Part shown: one piece after another, positions 57,401-64,000 of the stretch
Layout: each line of letters begins with the position of its first letter
How positions within the stretch are numbered: position 1 is the first letter of the stretch
Origin: Cerrena zonata
Taxonomy: Eukaryota; Basidiomycota; Agaricomycetes; Polyporales; Cerrenaceae
Assembly (NCBI GenBank): GCA_038087015.1
Contig: JASBNA010000001.1
Coordinates: forward strand, 2,046,001 to 2,110,000
DNA length: 64,000 bases
Reading direction: 5' to 3'
Made by a program: the position numbers and the translations under genes
Notes under the pieces: generated by a model
The model's input: only the letters and a program-made list of their open reading frames with translations
Databases searched by the model: none
What the model was told of the DNA's origin: nothing

Positions 57401-58796
57401 ATTCCTTCTGTTGGAAATGGTGTGGAGTTTACCACATCGCTCACTGAAGATAATCATTAACGTTGAACAATGTGCCTTTGAGTTCACTTACATGTGTGCA
57501 TCCCACCGGGCGCGCTGCTTTCCCCCGGCGAATCAGGCACATCATTGATATCAGCGAAAGGGTTTGCGTCCGCAGCAGGGGATGTTTCGCGGGATTCTTG
57601 AACTAGGCAGTACATGTCAGAGGGTCAGGTATGTGAAGACGCGATGAGCATACGTGGGCGCAGTTTGGAGAATGGATTGTCGTCGTCCGAGTCATCCGAG
57701 TCAGAGTCATCACCGTCCAAGTCAGAACGATCGCCCTCGTCTTCTGAGTCGCTCAGGGGAACCAGCGCAGGTAGATCATCGGCCTCAGCAACGAACTCTA
57801 CGTTTAAAAGCGAGTGAGGTTGCGCTCATGGAAGACCAATGAACACTGACCCTCTGCGAAGATGTTGGAAACATAATCCTCAGATGGAATGCTGTGATTG
57901 CGATCTTCATGCTGTTGCTCCTCCTGCCCCTGCGTTGCGGAGATATGGGGGCTTGGAATACCGGTGATAGTATCCGCTGTAAGCGAATCTCAGTCAGGTA
58001 TGAAAGTTGCAAAGACTGTGACTTACCGGCGACAAACGCTCCCAGTGGCTTGTATAAAGGACACGGCCTCCCGCCATGGCCAAGGTGGAGTACCATGCCC
58101 GTGTATCGTAATGCAGAGGAAGTGAAGGTAAGCCCAGTCCATCGCGATACACGGTGAAACGGGTGCTGTTGATGCTGTGAGGCGCAACAGGTGGTGCAAA
58201 AGACCGGCTCGCCAAAGCAATCATGGCATCTCCACCGCATCGCTTCGCGTTCACAGACAGAGCACTGGCGAACGATCGGTGGAGCTTCCCTTGCAATAAT
58301 TTGGTCCAGGAGCATATCGCGTATTTCACAAAATTTGCGTAGATGTGCGTTCGCAGTCTGTGAAGCAGCACTTAGAAGAGAGCACGTCGCAGCGAACGAG
58401 ACAAACCTTGCGCTCGCGCTTTGGGTGTTCATACTGGAAAGTCCAGTTCTCACTGCCTGATGGCATATCCAGATGTCGCAGCTGCGTATCATCCTCCGGC
58501 TCATTTCTCGCCACATTGGAGCGAGCGATAGGGCGCCGTGTCGTGCGTCGACCATGCTTAGCAAGCACATGTGGGGAGACAGCTTCCATTGTTCGCCGTA
58601 TGAATCGCTTACGTCCTGGAATGCTCACCCAATCGACAAGGTGGTGGTAAACCACATCCTCGCTTGGTGTGATTGTAATTGGAGTGGGGGCTCCACGTTT
58701 GTGCGAGCGCTTTGCGTTGCGAGCAGTATCAGGTGTGGTAGATCGCCCACGTTTCCTAGTCGCGGTGCCAGACACATTATGAGCGGTATATGGCAT
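54490..58796 (-). CDS. KDZ (Kyakuja-Dileera-Zisupton) transposase with CxC2 cluster
   Basis: DNA transposase. The ATG at 58796 starts MPYTAHNVSGTATRKRGRST. The N-terminal CxC2-like cysteine cluster reads CSVCEREAMRWRCHDCFGEP, FCTTCCASQHQQHPFHRV, then LGHGGRPCP. After a linker come VHYCECNGNRGMSLHNHLIK (a KDZ hallmark), CGRHGCFYPHSAVNFQKGEG, the catalytic Asp in YMDYAFVNAI, the second Asp in LYDIMCQFW, GLFHVHGHIKQCYTQFAPTF and the catalytic Glu in QVDGEVVETLWS. A coiled coil (KTKEYTELEAELQRLRVSDV) and a C-terminal helical part (WTHNYFRNRAETWKLRA) end at 54490. More than ten introns; all three acidic residues are present, so it could be active. GC content is visibly higher than in the flanks. 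TET/JBP gene just upstream. Confidence 0.88.
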
Positions 58797-58851
58797 GGAT
58801 AAGCGAAGATGGTATGATGCAAATGTGTAGCGTATCGTTACTCTATATATT

Positions 58852-59907
58852 TCACAAATCAAACGGGTCACGAGCCATGCCGAACCATTGCGATTGAAAG
58901 GTATCGCCAACCCATTTGCGATACATCTCTTGTGACATCCATGCCGTTGGTCTGACTCCCAGGAACTCACGCAAGCTCTCACATACATAGTATGCATGAC
59001 AGATATGACTTCCCATCGCGTCAGCAACCCCATGGCGAAGCGCCTTCCCACTGAAGCCCACCACAGTGCCCGGCCCGTTTGGGATTTGAATGCCGAGGGA
59101 ACTGAGATATAGTGGGGCAGACTCATACTCACCCACTGACGCGAGTATATCGTAACATCGGTACATTCCCTCCGCATCGCGATGAAGTGGACACTGGCGA
59201 TTGGCCACAATCGTCACCGCATTGAATACTGTGGGCCAACACCACATTGCTTCCATGGGACGGACCGCTCGCAAGCGATTCATGACTTCCCAAGCCATGC
59301 GATACTGGTCTGGATGCATCACACGCAGCATACCGGATATTATTGCCCCTGCATCAGCGGAGTCCCGCATCCATTCCTGTCCTTGGTCTGTCGCCAAAAA
59401 GGGGGAAGTGCGGATACCTTCAAGCTTTCCCTAGTTATCATCAGTACCGCAGTGGAGGCACTAAGCTTATACCCAAACCACACACCTTCCATCCTACCAT
59501 AAACCATGCGGGAGACACATCCATCACCCCGCGAGGCATATGTTCCCCGAACCACTGTGGATTGCATCGCCAGGTGTGGCCACGCTTCTCTGACATCTTC
59601 CGATGGAGGGCTGCACCGAGCTTCGAAGTGGATTTTCCCATCGCACGCTACCGGTAATGATGTCAGTACTACGTGTGCACACAACTCTGTACTGTCAAAC
59701 CTGTATGCGTTTAGGTAAAACATTGGGCAGCACCCACGCCATAATCCTTCCATTACAGTCCACTATTGTTCGTGGTGATGTAATCGCACGTGGTTCAGAG
59801 TCATACGGGGGAAAATTAGCCAGGATGTCATCCTCCCCCTTGCTCATTCCGCTCCGTAATCCTGCTTTTTCACACTCAATGACGTATTTCTCGACATCCC
59901 AGCTCAT
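58852..59907 (-). CDS. TET/JBP-type 2-oxoglutarate/Fe(II) dioxygenase of the KDZ element
   Basis: Resembles fungal TET/JBP enzymes, which oxidise 5-methylcytosine and are known to travel with KDZ transposons. ATG at 59907 (MSWDVEKYVIECEKAGLRSG); three exons; stop at 58852. Visible parts: WRCNPQWFGEHMPRGVMDVS, PAWFMVGWK, MRDSADAGAIISGMLRVMHP, FNAVTIVANRQCPLHRDAEG with the iron-binding His-x-Asp, then GTVVGFSGKALRHGV with the second iron histidine. The region expected to hold the 2-oxoglutarate-binding arginine (family: GDRIC.AYYM) reads GSHICHAYYV, so that Arg may be His here. Only 55 bp separate it from the downstream KDZ transposase on the same strand. Family residues are from memory. Confidence 0.75.
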
Positions 59908-60168
59908 GGCGACTGCAACGCTTAGTCAATAATGACTAAATACCCTGACGGAGTACTCACCCGGTGTCGATTGAAACTGGTGATTCACTAAATAACTCTG
60001 TATATGCAATCAAAAGACTACACAACAGTATGCAAGTAAATGGCAGTTTCCAAGAGAGTCTCGGGTAGGTCGTTTTACCGGATATCCCCTGTTGTTCAGG
60101 TGGGACGAATATAACTGACTGGTCAAAAGTCGTATGACAAACTGGTCAGAGAGAATAACCGTAGCTGC
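59908..60168. other. Spacer between the TET/JBP gene and the LTR
   Basis: 261 bp that should contain the TET/JBP promoter and perhaps the right end of the KDZ element. I could not identify a terminal inverted repeat. The five bases before the LTR are GCTGC. Confidence 0.4.
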
Positions 60169-61058
60169 TGTTACCTAGAACTGAGGTAAGAACCTGATCT
60201 TATCCAAGCCAATGAAATAACCTAGAAAAGACTAAACTGTAAGTGTAACCGTATGACTGACTAACTATACCGTGTTTTAGTTCTGCACAAAGATGCCTAG
60301 TCAATGTGAAGGACAACGGTGAAAAGACTAACAACTAAGAGGAGTGCTCAAAGGTTAGAACTCAACAACGTAAGACTGAATGTTCTCTCGCAAGTAAGTT
60401 TTAAAAGTAAAGATGATCGTATTCTGAGTAAAGCTAGAGTAACTACTATCTACTATTGAGCCTGGTGCTAGCAGTAGAAAGAAGCTAAGAACTGAAGTGT
60501 AACTGAATGTAGAACTGGATCCTTGGGTCACTGTAGACCACGTACGTCAAGGAAGAACAGCACAACACTGACTGAACTGGACTGCACTCTCTGGTGGGAC
60601 TTCTACTGGAAGACCTTGCAGAGTGAGACTGTCTCGTAGGGTGAGAATGTCTCCTGGGGTGAGACTCCTACTGGGAATGTCTGTCTGTTACTTCAGAAAC
60701 TGAGCTCCTTTTATGCTGTTTTGGCTGTGGCTGTGCAACTCTCTTCTCAACCAATCACATCTCGTGTTCCCACGCCTTCTTCCAGATTACCAATCCCTTC
60801 CTTCCAACTGACCAATAGGATGTCTTGAGGGGTGAGTATTCGTAAGCTGATTTGCTTGTAAATCAGTGTTGAGTAAGCAGGGAATGTGCTTCATAAGCCA
60901 GAAAGTGTGCTTTATAAGCTGAGTTGTGGTGCTTGGTAAGCTGAATCCAAGATGCTTGATAAGCTGCACTTGCATTAGCCAATAGCATTAAAGCCTCAAT
61001 AGTTGGTTTGTAAGCTACAATGGTAGTAGCCAATAGCATTAAAGCCTCAGTTGTAACA
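60169..61058 (-). repeat. 3' LTR of a Ty3/Gypsy retrotransposon, 890 bp
   Basis: On the minus strand the LTR starts TGTTACAACTGAGG at 61058 and ends CTAGGTAACA at 60169, giving the TGTTAC...GTAACA terminal inverted repeat usual for retroelements. A purine tract (CCATGGGAGAA) directly precedes it, as expected for plus-strand priming. Inside, TAGCCAATAGCATTAAAGCC is directly repeated at 60976 and 61027, and GTAAGCTGA/ATAAGCTGA motifs recur. The second LTR would lie right of the window, so the target duplication (GCTGC expected) cannot be checked. Confidence 0.82.
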
Positions 61059-61841
61059 TTCTCCCATGGTATTTGAAATGGGAAGTGCTAATACTCATTT
61101 AGGCATGTTCCTTCTCGCGTGATTACTAAAGGTCATGAATAAGCATATTAGTTTTCCCACAGTTTCATTGGAGTTAGTTACAGCTATAAGAACTTTAAAG
61201 ATCCTTGTGAAGGGTAGGTGTTTTGAGCATTGAGAGAGTCAGGTGGGTAATACTAAGCTCCTGTTGTATGCAGTTACTGTAGCACTATCAGTCTCTAGGG
61301 TAATTCCTTGTATGCTCTTTGAATCAATGTCAAATGTGTGAAAAATAGTGTGAAACAACTTTCACGCATGACATATGTGGGGGTCACTTGAAATTGCGAC
61401 TGCCCTCAGTTGCTCACTGAAGGTGCAAGTGAAACAACCAAGAACAAAAATAAGGCAAAATAGAAAGCAGAAAGGCTGGGAAGCCTCTGTCTATTCAACA
61501 CTGTTTATCAGACAGTGTTCCCCTTGAAAAAATAAAGGGGCCAAGAATATGAACTTTTCAACAATGATGCTGAACATAGATTTCTGGTGGCGAGTGAAGT
61601 GAAAATAGGACTAGGCTTTTGACTGTATAACTGTGCTGAACTTGACTGAACTGACTGTACTGAACTATGCCGCACCGTTGTGCCGTAGACATAGCTAGTG
61701 TGGTCCATCTTGGACCCATGCTTGCTCATCTTGAACTGTACTGAACATAGTTGACCCATCTTGGGTTCGTAGTGACTGAACGGGATTGCCGTATGACTTG
61801 TAAAACTTTCCGTGTATGTGCATGAATGATATATGTAGTCG
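61059..61841. other. 3' non-coding part of the Gypsy element
   Basis: About 780 bp between the pol stop and the LTR. It holds a perfect inverted repeat CCCCTT...AAGGGG around 61521-61540 and repeats of ACTGAAC/GTACTGAAC; no supported gene (the minus frame at 61508-61939 has no motif and overlaps pol). Confidence 0.5.
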
Positions 61842-64000
61842 TCAATTCGCTTCTTCGCTGTCATCGTCTGATTCGATATCGCTGGTGTCAGGTACATATC
61901 CTGTGATAGATTGAAGTTGCTGATCCTCTCGTGTAACATAAGGCAGTAGCCTGAATGCTGCTACTCCTTGTCGTATTACTGCTCCATCAAGTTCCCTCAA
62001 GATATAGGATCCTCCCTTAGTTCGTCGGACTACTTGATAAGGGCCTAAATATCTTGGTCTTGTTTTTCGATTCAAAGATTTCTCGATCTTGGAATTGCGT
62101 ATCAATACTAATGTGCCTTCTTTATAATTGTCCATTACAATGCGGCGTAAGTATTTCTTCTCGAATGCTTCCTTTGACTTGGTCCTAGTCTTGACAAGTG
62201 CATCAGATGCTATGTTGATGTCATTATGCTTTTGATAGAGCTGTTTCATCCTAAGTAATATCAATTCTGATGTTGGCATATCAGGATAGAACTTGGGAGA
62301 CATGTACGTTTGCTCGAAAAGATCAAAAGGTAAGACAGGGTGTTGTCCATATAGCAAGTAGAAAGGTGAGAAACCGGTGGATTTGGAAACTGTGACTCGA
62401 TCGGTAAAGAATGCATGATAAACAAAGTCAGGCCATCGCTGGATTTGACCTTCACATGCTTTGACAATAGATTCTCGGATAATGAAATGTCCTCTTTCAA
62501 CAACACCATTGGCTTTGGAGTTGTAAGGTGAAATTCGGATGTGTGGTATTCCATATCGGCGCATAAGTTCCTTGAATGCGGCTTTGATCTCTGGTCCATT
62601 ATCGGTTATAACTGATCCAATCATTCCATAACGGCAAAATATCTCTTCCCAAAAGAACTGGGATAAGTTCTTTGCATTTCCTTCTCGTAAGGCTCGTCCT
62701 TCTGATACTCGTGATAAGTCATCTCGTGCTGCAACTATGGAATTGTAACCTTGAGCAGTGTTCATCTTCATAATGTCTATATAGACCTTAGAGAACAAAC
62801 AAACTGGTCGAGAAATGGTAAGGGGTACTTCTACTTTTTGTGTACTTCGAATCTGACACTCATGGCATGATCGTACATGATGTCGGACATCGTTCCACAT
62901 ATTGGGCCAGTAGAAACGTTCCTTAAGGGTCTTCATAACGGCATATTCTCCTCGATGTCCTAATCCTTCATGTGCTCCTTCAAGTATACTGAGTCGTCTG
63001 GAGGCTGTCTGTACTGCAAGTAAAGGTGGTTTGACTCCGTTTCGACGGTAGAGTCTGCCATCTTTAACAAAGAATCGACTGGCTTTAGCAATGAATCTCT
63101 TCTTGTCCTGAATGCTTTCTAAAGGAGGATATTCCAATGTGCTAAGGAATTTCTTTATTTCAGCCATAACTTTGTCTTGCTTGGTGTCTGCAGTGAGGTA
63201 AATTGGGATAACTCGTAAGGGGTTGTACTTGATTGGCAATGCTTCAATGAGGGCATTGTGGGGGTCACTTGAGAATAATGCTATGTTATCAAGCCAAGAA
63301 TCATCTTCTTCGTCAATAGTCTCTCCTTCGCCAAGCTCTTTTCTTGAAAGGGCATCTGGTCCTTTATGACGCTCTGCAGGTATGTGTATAAGTTCAAAGT
63401 CAAATAAAAGGATGCCTTGTATCCAACGGTTCATGGTGGCATTTGGCTGGAGATCCGGCTCATTAAGCATTCCCTTTATGTATTTGGCATCAACTTCAAC
63501 TTGTAACTTCTTGACTCCAACCAAGTATAATCTATATGCTCTAAGTGCTCTGAAGAGACCATATAATTCTAACTTGGGCTGTGAGTACCTTGCTTCTCGC
63601 TCATTCATAGGAATAGATCCATATCGAGCTGGTCGCTTCCTTCCCTGTTCATCTTTCTGAGAAAGAATGAACCCAACGGCAATATAACTTGAGTCTACAG
63701 ACAGAACTATAGGTAGATCACAGTTATAATCAATAGGCTTTAGGGCAGGTGCTGACGTAATGGCTTTCTTGAGGTCCTCGAATGCTGCTTTTCTCCTATC
63801 ATCCCATTCAAAGGGGGATCCTTGGCGTATAAGTTCTGTAAGGGGTCTGGCTCTAGATGAGTAGTCTTTGATCCATATTCTCACAGTTCCACATAATCCT
63901 AAGAATCCTCGTACATCTTTCTGGTTCTTGAGAGGTGGCCAATTAAGGACTTTGTCAATAGTATTAGGATCAGGTATGCGCCCATTCGGTGTACACTTGT
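61842..64000 (-). CDS. Ty3/Gypsy pol polyprotein, 3' part (RT end, RNase H, integrase)
   Basis: Open without interruption from the window edge to the stop at 61842, about 720 codons. At the right edge the end of reverse transcriptase is readable (PDPNTIDKVLNWPPLKNQKD, RGFLGLCGTVR). Then RNase H: SVDSSYIAVGFILSQKDEQG, YSQPKLELYGLFRALR, HKGPDALSRKE. The integrase zinc finger has HEGLGHRGEY and CHECQ; the catalytic core has Asp in VYIDIMKMN, Asp in VITDNGPEIK and Glu in NGVVERGHF. A GPY/F-type module (RPRYLGPYQVV) is followed by an acidic tail (ESDDDSEEAN); no chromodomain is seen. The intact frame suggests a young, possibly active element, transcribed leftward with its 5' half outside the window. 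Confidence 0.93.
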   Translation of the reverse strand, partial: KCTPNGRIPDPNTIDKVLNWPPLKNQKDVRGFLGLCGTVRIWIKDYSSRARPLTELIRQGSPFEWDDRRKAAFEDLKKAITSAPALKPIDYNCDLPIVLSVDSSYIAVGFILSQKDEQGRKRPARYGSIPMNEREARYSQPKLELYGLFRALRAYRLYLVGVKKLQVEVDAKYIKGMLNEPDLQPNATMNRWIQGILLFDFELIHIPAERHKGPDALSRKELGEGETIDEEDDSWLDNIALFSSDPHNALIEALPIKYNPLRVIPIYLTADTKQDKVMAEIKKFLSTLEYPPLESIQDKKRFIAKASRFFVKDGRLYRRNGVKPPLLAVQTASRRLSILEGAHEGLGHRGEYAVMKTLKERFYWPNMWNDVRHHVRSCHECQIRSTQKVEVPLTISRPVCLFSKVYIDIMKMNTAQGYNSIVAARDDLSRVSEGRALREGNAKNLSQFFWEEIFCRYGMIGSVITDNGPEIKAAFKELMRRYGIPHIRISPYNSKANGVVERGHFIIRESIVKACEGQIQRWPDFVYHAFFTDRVTVSKSTGFSPFYLLYGQHPVLPFDLFEQTYMSPKFYPDMPTSELILLRMKQLYQKHNDINIASDALVKTRTKSKEAFEKKYLRRIVMDNYKEGTLVLIRNSKIEKSLNRKTRPRYLGPYQVVRRTKGGSYILRELDGAVIRQGVAAFRLLPYVTREDQQLQSITGYVPDTSDIESDDDSEEAN

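Noticed and set aside
1..64000. tRNA, rRNA or other structured RNA genes
   Set aside because: I scanned for GGTTCGAATCC-type T-arm motifs and found only chance matches inside coding exons (for example near 27525).

Overview
The window looks like nuclear DNA of a mushroom-forming basidiomycete (Agaricomycetes). Genes are broken by many short introns (about 45-65 nt, GT...AG). The protein families are typical of that class: tandem sedolisins, DUF6534 membrane proteins, fungal aminoglycoside-phosphotransferase-like kinases, KDZ transposases with a TET/JBP partner, and tyrosine-recombinase elements with a GCR1-like tail. This assignment is an inference from gene content. All functions are read from motifs; no database search was possible.

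Gene-dense part, 1-36 kb. Two S53 sedolisin proteases lie in tandem (the first enters from outside the window), followed by a class III (SIRT5-like) sirtuin and a probable DUF7770 protein. Next is a 1.9-kb tandem duplication carrying an APH-like kinase plus the 5' end of a DUF6534 membrane protein; only the downstream copy looks intact. Then come an M28B glutamate-carboxypeptidase-like peptidase, a small TA-flanked MITE, TFIIB divergently paired with a Ser-rich protein, a Tls1/C9orf78-like splicing factor, a coiled-coil protein with a SUMO-interacting-like motif and a C-terminal zinc-finger-like motif, and a giant (about 2,650-2,700 aa) sacsin-like protein with two HATPase modules and a C-terminal BTB domain. 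The part ends with a PIN/XPG-like protein whose acidic active site has been lost.

Transposon-dense part, 36-64 kb. This is a nested stack. A 3.5-kb foldback element with 1,574-bp arms sits inside the last exon of a tyrosine-recombinase (Crypton-like) gene, with an 8-bp target duplication; its removal restores the frame. A frameshifted and nonsense-bearing pseudogene of a conserved fungal protein follows. A hAT transposase gene is split at its conserved CDGW motif by a 715-bp CACTG...CAGTG element with a 3-bp target duplication, and a cluster of hairpins lies just upstream of its start codon. A 2.8-kb TA-flanked inverted-repeat element abuts a KDZ transposon. That transposon carries a transposase (CxC2 cysteine cluster plus DDE domain), a TET/JBP-type dioxygenase 55 bp upstream on the same strand, and a third unrecognised ORF. 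The right edge holds the 3' half of a Ty3/Gypsy retrotransposon: an 890-bp LTR and an open pol reading frame with RNase H and integrase.

The host genes in the left half are mostly housekeeping or metabolic. The right half is a transposon sink in which insertion order can be read directly from the sequence.
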